This document shows, one piece after another, positions 55,392 through 64,000 of a stretch of 64,000 nt of DNA. A program made the translations under genes and the position numbers. Origin of the DNA: Sulfurirhabdus autotrophica. Lineage in GTDB: Bacteria; Pseudomonadota; Gammaproteobacteria; Burkholderiales; SMCO01. The notes under the pieces are model-generated. The model was not told the origin of the DNA. It did not search any database and saw only the letters and a program-made list of their open reading frames with translations. The stretch covers positions 496,001 to 560,000 of the forward strand of contig NZ_SMCO01000001.1 in the NCBI RefSeq assembly GCF_004346685.1, written 5' to 3'. Position 1 is the first letter of the stretch. Each line of letters opens with the position of its first letter.

Positions 55392-57227
55392 ATGACTGAT
55401 CCGGTGATCCACTTTTCAGGATTTTTTATCCTTGTCACCGTTCTAGGTATCAGTGCGCAATGGCTGGCATGGCGTTTTAAATTACCGGCTATTCTACTGC
55501 TTGCCTTGTCTGGCCTGGCTGCAGGGCCTGGACTTGGACTAATCCAACCCAGTGAACAGCTTGGCGCAATGTTGAACCCTCTGATAGGGCTACTGGTATC
55601 GATCATTTTGTTTGAAGGAGGGATGAACCTTCGCTTCCATGAACTTAAAGAAGCGGGGCGTGGCGTTAAGCGACTAGGTACGGTGGGCGTTGCAGTTACC
55701 TGGTTTTTGGGAAGTATTTCCGCTCATTACATTGGCGCACTTTCCTGGCCTGTTGCTTTACTTTTTGGTGCAATCATCGTTGTCACTGGCCCCACAGTCA
55801 TTATGCCTTTACTACGGCAGGCAAAGCTTAAACAACGCCCCGCTTCATTGCTTAAATGGGAAGGGATTATCAATGATCCGATTGGCGCATTGCTTGCGGT
55901 GCTGGTTTTCGAGTATTTTCTTTATTCAGGTTCAGATGCTGCAGCTATACAGGTTTTAAGTGGATTGGCAGCCGCTATTGCAGCTTCGGTGGTATTAGGT
56001 GTTGGTGGTGGTTATTTGTTAGGCAAAGCATTCAGTCGGGACGATGTGCCTGAATTTCTAAAGGCCCCCGTGACTTTGGCTTTTGTGCTGCTTTGCTACG
56101 GTCTTGCCAACATGGCGCAACATGAAGCAGGACTGCTTGCAACTACGCTGCTTGGTATGACACTAGGTAATATGCGGTTGCGCAGCATTGAGGAATTAAG
56201 GCGCCTGAAAGAGTATGTGTCTATTCTGCTGGTTTCAGGTATTTTTGTTATTCTGACAGCGAACCTTGACCCACAGATACTGACCCGCCTTGATTGGCGC
56301 AGTGCATTACTGCTGGCACTTGTCGTGTTTGCGATACGGCCAGTCTCTGTGTATTTATCCACCATAGGCCTTGGGATGGACTGGCGGGAGCGCGTATTAC
56401 TGGGCTGGATTGCGCCGCGCGGTGTTGTTGCCGTTACAGTTGCAGGTGTATTCGCTGCCAGTATGGCCGAACAGGGATATAAAGGAGCTGATCTATTGCT
56501 GCCATTGATAGTTTCCCTTGTGTTGGTTACGGTTGTTCTGCATGGCTCAACTATCGGCTGGTTATCACGCAAACTTGGGCTGGCTGCTGCGAGCCAGAAT
56601 GGTATTCTGATTGTAGGAGCTTCCTACTGGAGCACCGACCTTTCGATCCAGCTCAAACAAATGAACATTCCCGTGATTATTGCGGACTCTAGCTGGTACA
56701 ACATGAGTCGCGCCAGGTTATCTGGCATTCGTACCCATTATGGGGAAATCCTTTCCGAACATGCCGAAATGGAACTGGAACTGAATGACATTGGTTTCCT
56801 GTTTGCAACAACTGCCAACGATGCCTATAACGCTTTTGTCTGCTCACGATTTGCTGCTGAATTTGGTCGTAACAAGGTTTTGCAACTGCCAATGCATCAA
56901 GCTGCCGAGGGACAAGAAAAAAAGAGCATCAATATTGCAAACCGGGGGCTGATTGCCATGAAGCCGAAGGCAACCAAAGAAGAACTAGACCTTCGGCATT
57001 ACCGTAATTGGCAATTCAAGAAAACGCGCTTAACCAAAGCGTATACCTACGAAAATTACCTGCAAACAGAGTCTGAAGATGCGCTGCCACTGCTTTTACT
57101 GCGCCAGGATGGGACGGTTATGTTTCATTCTGAACAATTTCCGATCAAACCGGTAGAGGGTGATATTTTATTGAGTTATATTCCACCGGCACCTGATAAG
57201 CAAGAGAACCAACAGACCGAAGTTTAA
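55392..57227 (+). CDS. CPA1-type Na+(K+)/H+ antiporter with C-terminal TrkA-N domain
   Basis: This 611-residue inner-membrane protein has about 12 transmembrane helices (to about residue 390), including GPTVIMPLL, WEGIINDPIGALLAVLVFE with the ion-binding ND motif, and WIAPRGVVAVTVAGVFA. A soluble C-terminal part follows with a Rossmann TrkA_N-like segment (GILIVGASYWSTDLSIQLKQ) and a final RCK_C-like part. It exchanges monovalent cations for protons. ATG 55392 (MTDPVIHFSG) starts at the first helix and is preferred to 55350. Confidence 0.9.
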   Translation: MTDPVIHFSGFFILVTVLGISAQWLAWRFKLPAILLLALSGLAAGPGLGLIQPSEQLGAMLNPLIGLLVSIILFEGGMNLRFHELKEAGRGVKRLGTVGVAVTWFLGSISAHYIGALSWPVALLFGAIIVVTGPTVIMPLLRQAKLKQRPASLLKWEGIINDPIGALLAVLVFEYFLYSGSDAAAIQVLSGLAAAIAASVVLGVGGGYLLGKAFSRDDVPEFLKAPVTLAFVLLCYGLANMAQHEAGLLATTLLGMTLGNMRLRSIEELRRLKEYVSILLVSGIFVILTANLDPQILTRLDWRSALLLALVVFAIRPVSVYLSTIGLGMDWRERVLLGWIAPRGVVAVTVAGVFAASMAEQGYKGADLLLPLIVSLVLVTVVLHGSTIGWLSRKLGLAAASQNGILIVGASYWSTDLSIQLKQMNIPVIIADSSWYNMSRARLSGIRTHYGEILSEHAEMELELNDIGFLFATTANDAYNAFVCSRFAAEFGRNKVLQLPMHQAAEGQEKKSINIANRGLIAMKPKATKEELDLRHYRNWQFKKTRLTKAYTYENYLQTESEDALPLLLLRQDGTVMFHSEQFPIKPVEGDILLSYIPPAPDKQENQQTEV

Positions 57228-57285
57228 GCCTGCAATACTTTATTTAACAACGCGTATATAACCACCCTGGCCTGTAACGGCAGGG

Positions 57286-57765
57286 TTATCGCATGTAAGC
57301 AAAGCCTTCTTGTTGCAGTTTGATGATTTCGGCATCGCCCATCGGCACCAGTGACACAAAGCCATGAATGTCTTCGGCTCCGAATCCCTTTCCACGGGCA
57401 GCGATTTTACACATTCTGAATTCAATCGTACCCCCTACTGTGAGGCTTTGAGCGCGATCCATAATGGTTTTATATTTTTCGTAATTTTTAATGGCAAAAA
57501 AGGGAATTTCGTTTCCATGTAACACAATCACAATTTTGCTATCAAAGGGGTCTGCACCGTTTAATGCACTCAGATAGCTGGTCCGGTCCAAAATGCTGGT
57601 CATGGCTTCTACTGTACTGACTGCAGCGTCATAAACAACCTTCTGTTTACTATATTCCTGTTCGATTTCTTTTGCATGCCCCCATGGGCCCTTGCTTGTG
57701 TTATCAGCATAGACAGGAACTGCCAAAAGAAAAAAAATAAGGGTGAGTAATATTTGACGGTTCAT
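57286..57765 (-). CDS. Periplasmic DsrE-family protein
   Basis: This protein has 159 residues. The signal peptide MNRQILLTLIFFLLAVPVYA precedes a DsrE/DsrF-like fold: KIVIVLHGNEIPFFA, LTVGGTIEFRMCKIAARGKG (single Cys at the usual DsrE position) and GFVSLVPMGDAEIIKLQQEGFAYM, the last typical of secreted sulfur-metabolism-related DsrE proteins. ATG 57765 is chosen for the signal peptide. Function unknown; no dsr or sox genes are near. Confidence 0.85.
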   Translation of the reverse strand: MNRQILLTLIFFLLAVPVYADNTSKGPWGHAKEIEQEYSKQKVVYDAAVSTVEAMTSILDRTSYLSALNGADPFDSKIVIVLHGNEIPFFAIKNYEKYKTIMDRAQSLTVGGTIEFRMCKIAARGKGFGAEDIHGFVSLVPMGDAEIIKLQQEGFAYMR

Positions 57766-57930
57766 TTGACTCTCCGGAAAGTGGGATTGCAATCAGATGT
57801 ATTATTTTAATGACATAGCAAACAATTGCCAGACATTCAAAATGGTTCATCTGACAGAACTTATTAAACAACAAATATACTTAGAATGCTATCCGGTTTA
57901 ATGTATCTGTTCCCTTTTCCCGCTTCCTGA

Positions 57931-59361
57931 CTATTCAGCAGTTGTTACGTCTGATTCTTTTCCCCATCCGCCACCAAGCGCCTTAAACAGGTTAGCCAAA
58001 GCAACCTTGCTCGCAAGTTCAGCATCAGCTTTGGCCAATTCTGCCTGTAACAGGTTGCGCTCAACATCCAGAACCTCAAGTCGGCTAGAGATTCCTGCGT
58101 TGTAACGTAACTGAGCCTGACTCAATGCGCTTTCCAGTGCCTTTGAACGACTGCTTTGTGCGTTCAGTGATTCCTTTGATGCGGTCTGGGATGCCAGTGC
58201 GTCGCGTACATCCTTGAAAGCATTTGCAACTGCTTGACGGTATTGCGCGAGCGCCTGATCACGGCGCGCTTCTGAAATATCTACTCCCAATCCGATTCTG
58301 TTTGCATTCCAGATCGGTTGAGTAAGAATAGCAGCAAACTGAAAAATACCTGCAGGCCCAGTAAACAGGTTTGAGAATGAAGTACTCTCGCTACCCAAAT
58401 AAGCTGTGAGACCCACCGAGGGGAAATACTGGGCACGTGCTGCGCCGATGCGCGCATTTGCAGCAATCAATTTTTGTTCTGCTTCAGCCAGATCAGGACG
58501 ACGCAGCAGCAACTCAGAGGGCAAACCCGCTGGCACGATCACTTCCTGAACTGCGGCAGGCTTGCCGAGCACCACATTTCCTGACAGGATATCCCGAGGT
58601 GATCGCCCTGACAGCATAGCAAGCAAGCTTTCTGCTTTTACGCGGCTTTCTGTTAATGCTGCCAGTTGAGCACGAATATTGGCTTCTTCAGCAACGGTTT
58701 GATACAGCTCATATTCTGATATTGAACCAGACTCCAGGCGCTTGCGGTTCAATGCCAGTGTTTCTGAACGCGTTGCCAAAGTGCGACGTGCTATTGCTTC
58801 CTGTGCGTCTGCGGCAATAAGCGCAAAATACTGTTGCGCTATCTGCGCTGTCAGTGAAAGACGCACAGCTTCTCTTGCAGATTCGGCTGACAGAAGATCA
58901 GCACGCGCTGCCTCGCTGGCCCGGCTATATTTACCCCATAAATCCACTTCGTAACTGGCGTCAAGTGTTGCGCGATAGCTATTTTGTGTACGGGAAAGAT
59001 CAGCCGGGCGAGGAAATGATCCTCTGAGCGTACTTTGAGTGCGGTTGACACCAATACTTGCTGAAACAGAAGGATAACGATCCGCATCTGTGAGACCTGC
59101 CTGCGCCCGGGCTTCCAGCACTCGCGCTGCAGCAACCTGCACATCAGCGTTGTTAAGCAGTGCTTCGTCGATCAGTTTATCCAGCACCGGATCAGCATAA
59201 AGCGACCACCAGCGTTTACCGGCAACATCTGCTGATTTGGCAGGTCCTGTCTGCGCTGACCACTGCTGAGGCAAGTCGATGTCCGGACGTTGATAATCCG
59301 GGCCTGTGGCGCAACCCGAAACAATCAGGACTGCCAGTAAAGAGGGCAGTACTTTATTCAT
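57931..59361 (-). CDS. RND efflux outer-membrane lipoprotein (OprM/NodT family)
   Basis: This 476-residue TolC-like factor has a lipoprotein signal MNKVLPSLLAVLIVSGC with lipobox VSGC (Cys 17). It has two OEP domains with GPDYQRPDI, RWWSLYADPVLDKLIDEAL and QYFPSVGLTAYLG, and coiled-coil helices. It forms the outer exit channel for the pump. ATG 59361 overlaps the pump stop by 8 nt and is preferred over the upstream ATG at 59454. Third gene of the efflux operon. Confidence 0.94.
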   Translation of the reverse strand: MNKVLPSLLAVLIVSGCATGPDYQRPDIDLPQQWSAQTGPAKSADVAGKRWWSLYADPVLDKLIDEALLNNADVQVAAARVLEARAQAGLTDADRYPSVSASIGVNRTQSTLRGSFPRPADLSRTQNSYRATLDASYEVDLWGKYSRASEAARADLLSAESAREAVRLSLTAQIAQQYFALIAADAQEAIARRTLATRSETLALNRKRLESGSISEYELYQTVAEEANIRAQLAALTESRVKAESLLAMLSGRSPRDILSGNVVLGKPAAVQEVIVPAGLPSELLLRRPDLAEAEQKLIAANARIGAARAQYFPSVGLTAYLGSESTSFSNLFTGPAGIFQFAAILTQPIWNANRIGLGVDISEARRDQALAQYRQAVANAFKDVRDALASQTASKESLNAQSSRSKALESALSQAQLRYNAGISSRLEVLDVERNLLQAELAKADAELASKVALANLFKALGGGWGKESDVTTAE

Positions 59362-62300
59362 GATTTTCTCCCAGAGATTCATCTTTTTTAGCGCGCTCAA
59401 CCAGCTGTTCGTGAGTTTTAGCATGGGTTGCTTCAACTTCTGTAAACAATTCACTGGTGCTGCGTTTTTCTGTCAATTTCCGGTCAAGTATCAGTCTAAA
59501 AAACAGCGGAACGAAGAAAATAGCCAGGAACGTGGCCGCAAGCATACCCCCCATAACGCCCGTCCCCACAGCTTGACGGGCGCCTGCTCCTGCGCCAACC
59601 GATATTGCAAGTGGCAAGACACCCAGAATAAATGCCAGAGAAGTCATCAAAATCGGGCGAAACCGGAGTCTTGCTGCTTCGATTGCAGCGGCTGCAGCAC
59701 TCATCCCTTCCTGATGTTTGTAGATGGCATATTCCACAATCAGAATGGCATTTTTTGCCGCTAGCCCGAGTAAAGTGATCAGCCCGATCTGAAAATAAAC
59801 ATCGTTATTCATGCCGCGCAACCACACTGCTGCGAGCGCACCAAACGTGCCGAACGGTAACGCCAGCAACACGGCTAGCGGAAGCGACCAGCGTTCGTAC
59901 TGGGCTGCAAGAATCAGGAATACCATCATTGCACCCAAGCCTAAAGCAAGACCCGACGTACCGCCTGAACGTTGTTCCTGATACGAAGCACCGCCCCAGT
60001 CATAGCTGAAATCCGGCGGAAGTTCAGCCTTGGCGATTCGCTCTACTTCTGCAATTGCCTGACCAGAAGAAACGCCTGCCCCACCACTGCCAATAATTTT
60101 TACGGAAGGTAGGTTATTAAATCGTTCCAGTGTTTCTGGACCAGTGGTCTGACGTATATGCGCCAGTGCAGAGAGCGGCACCATTTGCCCACGATCCGAG
60201 CGGACATAGATACTGCCAATATCACCGGGGCGCTGACGGAATTGCGGTTCTGCCGACATCAGTACCTGCCAGGCACGACCATATTTATTGAAGTCATTCA
60301 CGTAATATGTGCCCAGACTGGCTGCCAAGGTATCAAACAGACTATCAATTGGAACACCCAGTGCTTTGGCCTTTTCGCGGTCCACATCCACATCAAGTTG
60401 AGGTGCATTGGCGCGCCACAACGAAGCAATGCCTGTGAGTTCCGGGTCCTGGCGCAATTTTCCGATAAACTGTTCACTTACCTCAGCCAATCGCTTGGCC
60501 CCTCCATCTCCGCGGTTCTGTAAATAAAACTCAAAACCACCTGACGTCCCTAGCCCGAAAATTGCAGGCGGGTTAAACGCCAGCACTAACGCTTCTTTAA
60601 TGTGAGCCGTTTTCATGAACAGTTCGCCTACCAGCGCCTTAGCAGGAACATTGCGTTCATCCCAGTGCTTCAGCGTGACGAAAAAAGTTGCTGCATTGTT
60701 TTTAAAACTACCGCCGATAAAATCAAAACCGGTAAAAACAATGGAATTCGCCACATTGGGATTTTGCCGGATAATAGCGTCTACCTCTTTCACTACTTTG
60801 TCCGTACGTTCCAGCGAAGCACCATCCGGCAGATACACAGCCGTAATGTAATAGCCCTGATCTTCATCCGGAACGAGACTACCCGGCGTAACCTTCCATA
60901 GCCCGATAGCAAGAACAACCATACCGGCAAAAAGCAGCAATCCGATGGTTCCCCGACGGATAAGCCAGGCCACACCAGCCGTATAACGCTTGGTGACACG
61001 TCCAAACCAGCGATTAAAAGCTGCAAAGAATCGGTTTTCGGCCTTGTGCTCATGTTTAAGAATCAGTACACACAAAGCCGGTGTCAGCGTTAAAGCCACA
61101 ATGCCGGAGATCACCACTGCAATTGACAGCGTCACCGCGAACTGGCGATACAATTCACCGCTTAACCCGCCCAAAAATGCCACCGGAACAAACACGGCAC
61201 ACAGTACCAGCACGATGGCAATGACCGGCCCGGTCACCTCGCGCATTGCCTGAATCGCCGCAGCCTTGGCAGAAAAACCTTCTTCACGCATGATGCGTTC
61301 AACGTTTTCAAGCACGACGATAGCGTCGTCTACCACAATACCAATCGCTAAAACCATGCCAAATAACGTCAGGGTATTAATGGAATACCCAAACATCAAA
61401 AGTCCGGCAAAAGTGCCGATCAACGATACAGGTACAGCCAGAGTAGGAATCAGGGTTGCACGCCAGTTTTGCAAGAACAGAAAAACCACGAGAAACACCA
61501 GCACCATTGCTTCGCCGAGGGTTTTCAGCACTTCACGGATGGACACTTTAACGAAATCAGTCGTATCGTAAGGAATCGCGTAAGTCAGACCATCCGGGAA
61601 GCGAGCAGCAAGTGTCGTCATGGTTTTTTTGACGTCATTTGCTACATCCAGCGCATTGGCGCCCGGCTGAAGAAAAATTCCCACCAGTGTCGCAGGCTGA
61701 CCGTTACGGCGGCCTATAAAACCATAGTCCTGCGCACCAAGCTCGATTCTAGCGACTTCTTTCAAACGCAGCAGTGAGCCATTTGCATTAGCCCGCACCA
61801 CAATATTCTCAAACTCGGATACGTCGGCGAGCCTGCCTTTGGTATTCACAGTAAGAGAGAGTTCTTGCCCGCTAGCAGTTGGCGGCTGTCCAATGCGCCC
61901 TACTGCGTACTGAGCATTTTGCTCATTGATTGCGCGCACCAGATCTGCAGTAGTCAGTTTCAATTGCGCCAGCCGATCCGGCTTGATCCACACGCGCATG
62001 GCGTAATCTTTCGCACCAAAAATCTGTACGTTCGCCGTGCCTGGTACGCGCTTAAGCACGTCCAGCACATTCAGCGTAACGTAATTACTGGTGTAAAGAT
62101 CATCGTAACGACCATCGGGTGAAGTAAATGCAAGCACCTGAAGGAAAGAAGACGAGGCTTTTACAACCTGGATACCCTGCCGCCTCACTTCAAGCGGAAG
62201 GCGTGCCTCGGCTTGTTTTACCCGATTGTTGACGTTGATCACGGCCTGATCAATATCAGTCCCGATTTCGAAAGTAATTTTGATCTCAACCCGGCCACTG

Positions 62301-62554
62301 GAAGCAGAAGTTGAGTTCATATACAGCATCCCTTCCACACCATTGATCTGAGTTTCCAGCGATGCCGCGACTGTTTTTTCCAGCACTTCGGCAGAGGCGC
62401 CTGGATAAGTTGCAGCAACCTGAACCACTGGCGGCGCAATTTCAGGATATTGCGCTATTGGCAAACTGCGCATTGCCGCCAAGCCGGCAATCACAATGAA
62501 AAGTGAAATTACCGCCGCAAAGATCGGACGATTTATAAAAAATCTGGAGAACAT
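59354..62554 (-). CDS. RND efflux pump, HAE1 family inner-membrane transporter (AcrB-like)
   Basis: This 1066-residue protein has 12 transmembrane helices and two large periplasmic loops. It begins MFSRFFINRPIFAAVISLFI. Proton-relay aspartates are present in GIVVDDAIVVLENVERIM (TM4), with GLAAKNAILIVEYA (TM10) supplying the lysine. The size and AQYPEIAPPVVQV motif match AcrB/MexB multidrug pumps. It lies 3 nt after the adaptor gene and is coupled to the outer-membrane factor. Confidence 0.96.
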   Translation of the reverse strand: MFSRFFINRPIFAAVISLFIVIAGLAAMRSLPIAQYPEIAPPVVQVAATYPGASAEVLEKTVAASLETQINGVEGMLYMNSTSASSGRVEIKITFEIGTDIDQAVINVNNRVKQAEARLPLEVRRQGIQVVKASSSFLQVLAFTSPDGRYDDLYTSNYVTLNVLDVLKRVPGTANVQIFGAKDYAMRVWIKPDRLAQLKLTTADLVRAINEQNAQYAVGRIGQPPTASGQELSLTVNTKGRLADVSEFENIVVRANANGSLLRLKEVARIELGAQDYGFIGRRNGQPATLVGIFLQPGANALDVANDVKKTMTTLAARFPDGLTYAIPYDTTDFVKVSIREVLKTLGEAMVLVFLVVFLFLQNWRATLIPTLAVPVSLIGTFAGLLMFGYSINTLTLFGMVLAIGIVVDDAIVVLENVERIMREEGFSAKAAAIQAMREVTGPVIAIVLVLCAVFVPVAFLGGLSGELYRQFAVTLSIAVVISGIVALTLTPALCVLILKHEHKAENRFFAAFNRWFGRVTKRYTAGVAWLIRRGTIGLLLFAGMVVLAIGLWKVTPGSLVPDEDQGYYITAVYLPDGASLERTDKVVKEVDAIIRQNPNVANSIVFTGFDFIGGSFKNNAATFFVTLKHWDERNVPAKALVGELFMKTAHIKEALVLAFNPPAIFGLGTSGGFEFYLQNRGDGGAKRLAEVSEQFIGKLRQDPELTGIASLWRANAPQLDVDVDREKAKALGVPIDSLFDTLAASLGTYYVNDFNKYGRAWQVLMSAEPQFRQRPGDIGSIYVRSDRGQMVPLSALAHIRQTTGPETLERFNNLPSVKIIGSGGAGVSSGQAIAEVERIAKAELPPDFSYDWGGASYQEQRSGGTSGLALGLGAMMVFLILAAQYERWSLPLAVLLALPFGTFGALAAVWLRGMNNDVYFQIGLITLLGLAAKNAILIVEYAIYKHQEGMSAAAAAIEAARLRFRPILMTSLAFILGVLPLAISVGAGAGARQAVGTGVMGGMLAATFLAIFFVPLFFRLILDRKLTEKRSTSELFTEVEATHAKTHEQLVERAKKDESLGENHE

Positions 62555-62557
62555 TAA

Positions 62558-63775
62558 TTATCCTCCTTTCTTGACTGCAGGTTGCGCTTCACTTGCCGGC
62601 GCTGACGTTTTAGGTGCAGTATCAATCTTCACTGGCGCACCCGGACCAAGCTTCAGCAAGCCATCCACAATCACTTGATCACCCGCTTTAAGACCTTTGG
62701 TGACGATAACATCCTGACCGTTCCACTCCCCTGCATCCACATTACGCATTTCGGCTTTGCTGTCTTTGTCTACGACAAATACGAACTTTCCCTGAGGTCC
62801 TTCCAGCACTGCCCTCTGAGGAACTTTAAAAGCCCTTTCACGCATAGCTCCTTCAAGACGAACACGCACGAACTCCCCTGAATGTAACAAACCATCGGGA
62901 TTGGGGATTTCAGCACGGGCTTCGCTGGTGCCGGTATCTTGTGAGATGCGTATATCATTAAAATCTGTCATACCGGTTTTCGCGTACTCGCTACCATCTG
63001 CAAGTGTTACCGTAACTTTGAATCGCCCACCTTGTGGCCAGCGTAACCTTCCAGCTTCTACTTCGTTATGCAGCTTTAGCCGCTCATTATCTGAAATGCC
63101 AAAAAGCACATGTGCAGGATTAACCTGCGTCACTGTAGTCAACAAAACATCAGGACCGGATACCAGCGAACCCTCCGATTTCAGCGCGCGACTGGTCACC
63201 CCACTAATCGGAGACTCAACCCGCGTCCATCCGAGATTCAGTTGCGCTTCTTTTGAACGTGCTTTTGCCGCCTGCAGATCTGCAGCGGCAATGGCTTCAG
63301 CCGATACTGCATCATCAAACTCTTTCTGGCTCACGGCCCGTGATTCGATCAGAGGTTTAATGCGCATTGCTTCGCGCTTGGCTTGAGCATAGCGTGCATC
63401 AGCAGCGGCTACATCTGCATCTGCCCGTGCCTGAGCGGCTGCAAAAGGCGCAGGGTCAATCGTAAATAAGGATTGCCCGGCTTTTACGGCAGCCCCTTCT
63501 GAATAATTTCGCTTCAACAAAATACCCGTCACCCTTGCACGGACTTCTACTTCGCGTGAGCCCTGAATTTGCGCTGTATACTCTTGCATAAGTGGCAGGG
63601 TTTCGGGTTGTACCGTGGTAATGGCAACTGATGCGGGCCCGCCAAACATACCCCCCGGACCTCCGGCTCCTTTGCCATCACCCTTACCGCATCCGGCGAC
63701 CAATAACGCTGCCAGACCAGTGAGGATTAACGGTCTGATTGAAAAACGGGAATGGACTGAAAGCGGGTGAATCAT
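62558..63775 (-). CDS. RND efflux periplasmic adaptor (membrane fusion protein)
   Basis: This 405-residue lipoprotein has lipobox LVAGC and the following Gly-rich linker. HlyD/AcrA elements are EVRARVTGILLKRNYSEGAAVKAGQSLFTIDPAPF (lipoyl half, in parts), a coiled-coil hairpin (about 105-165), WTRVESPISGVTSRAL and a beta-barrel/MP domain with GLKAGDQVIVDGL. It joins pump and outer-membrane factor. ATG 63775 is used. First gene of the efflux operon, controlled through the palindrome at 63847-63872. Confidence 0.95.
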   Translation of the reverse strand: MIHPLSVHSRFSIRPLILTGLAALLVAGCGKGDGKGAGGPGGMFGGPASVAITTVQPETLPLMQEYTAQIQGSREVEVRARVTGILLKRNYSEGAAVKAGQSLFTIDPAPFAAAQARADADVAAADARYAQAKREAMRIKPLIESRAVSQKEFDDAVSAEAIAAADLQAAKARSKEAQLNLGWTRVESPISGVTSRALKSEGSLVSGPDVLLTTVTQVNPAHVLFGISDNERLKLHNEVEAGRLRWPQGGRFKVTVTLADGSEYAKTGMTDFNDIRISQDTGTSEARAEIPNPDGLLHSGEFVRVRLEGAMRERAFKVPQRAVLEGPQGKFVFVVDKDSKAEMRNVDAGEWNGQDVIVTKGLKAGDQVIVDGLLKLGPGAPVKIDTAPKTSAPASEAQPAVKKGG

Positions 63776-63846
63776 GGTGTTTCTCCACATTAAAATTTGA
63801 AGTTACGAGCTGCGCCAACAAACACGTATAATGATTTTTACGTATG

Positions 63847-63872
63847 TTACATACATTCATGCATGTATGTAA
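63847..63872. promoter_or_regulatory. AcrR-type operator between adaptor and TetR genes
   Basis: TTACATACAT and ATGTATGTAA form a perfect 10-bp inverted repeat around TCATGC. It resembles the E. coli AcrR operator (TACATACATT...AATGTATGTA). TATAAT at 63882-63887 suggests that the regulator's own promoter abuts it. Confidence 0.85.
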
Positions 63873-63922
63873 AGTTTTTGCTATAATTTAAGTTGTTATA
63901 TAAAAATAACCACAGGAAATCC

Positions 63923-64000
63923 ATGGCAAGAAAAACCAAGGAACAGGCACAGGAAACCCGCAACACGATACTTGATGCAGCAGAGGCGGTATTCCAGGAA
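63923..64000 (+). CDS. acrR: TetR/AcrR-family transcriptional repressor, truncated by window edge
   Basis: The first 26 codons only: MARKTKEQAQETRNTILDAA then EAVFQE, the start of the TetR_N helix-turn-helix as in AcrR/TtgR. CAGGAAA precedes the ATG. It diverges from the efflux operon, and the AcrR-like palindrome between them suggests that it represses both. The symbol is by analogy. Confidence 0.88.
   Translation, partial: MARKTKEQAQETRNTILDAAEAVFQE

Overview
The window looks like the chromosome of a moderately low-GC betaproteobacterium, most likely of the Nitrosomonadales (Gallionellaceae, Methylophilaceae or Nitrosomonadaceae relatives). The reasons are the gene order gyrA-serC-pheA-hisC-tyrA-aroA-cmk-rpsA-ihfB-lapA-lapB, the betaproteobacterial OmpA type, and PEP-CTERM proteins of the VPVPAA type. 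The genus cannot be fixed from sequence alone.

Positions 1-22125 are core genome, almost all on the minus strand. There is a partial mannose-1-phosphate guanylyltransferase, a ComEA-like protein and a PEP-CTERM protein. Then comes an envelope operon, lapA-lapB-pyrF-ugd-hldA-hldD, closed by a strong terminator. Next are rpsA-ihfB and an amino-acid block (serC, serA, pheA, hisC, DAHP synthase, tyrA, aroA, cmk) that runs from serine and chorismate supply to Phe, Tyr and His precursors, and finally gyrA. Positions 22376-30435 are on the plus strand: ompA, an MTA/SAH-deaminase-like hydrolase, ubiG, gph, and an overlapping four-gene set (IorA, IorB, XdhC, MocA-like) that encodes a periplasm-directed molybdenum hydroxylase with its cofactor-maturation partners.

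The tmRNA gene ssrA (30533-30897) is the target of an integrated element of about 9.2 kb. A 16-bp exact copy of the ssrA 3' end recurs at 40100-40115, and a P4-type integrase lies just inside the left end. The element carries an AlpA-like regulator, a DUF927 helicase-like protein, and a non-coding block rich in GGTAA/TTACC motifs with an AT-rich tract that looks like a replication origin. Its cargo is two HNH-type zinc-finger proteins separated by an integron attC-like site, a 258-bp MITE-like element and two PEP-CTERM proteins. The element replaced the ssrA terminator; the old one, a perfect 28-bp hairpin, now lies at the right junction.

Positions 40116-50864 are accessory DNA of mixed composition: a Fic protein, a PrlF-YhaV toxin-antitoxin pair, a second Fic protein, the fossil of a third Fic gene, YdjM- and YihY-like membrane proteins, an HNH endonuclease with a small partner, an orphan inverse-autotransporter barrel, an orphan FliD-like protein and a 36-residue lysine-rich gene. 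An intact IS3-family element with 3-bp target duplication (50865-52102) ends this region.

Positions 52231-64000 return to housekeeping and transport genes: apt, a MscS-type channel, a flavodoxin-fold quinone reductase, a CPA-type antiporter and a periplasmic DsrE-like protein. A complete RND efflux operon (adaptor, pump, outer-membrane factor) diverges from a TetR/AcrR regulator cut by the window end, with an AcrR-type palindrome between them.
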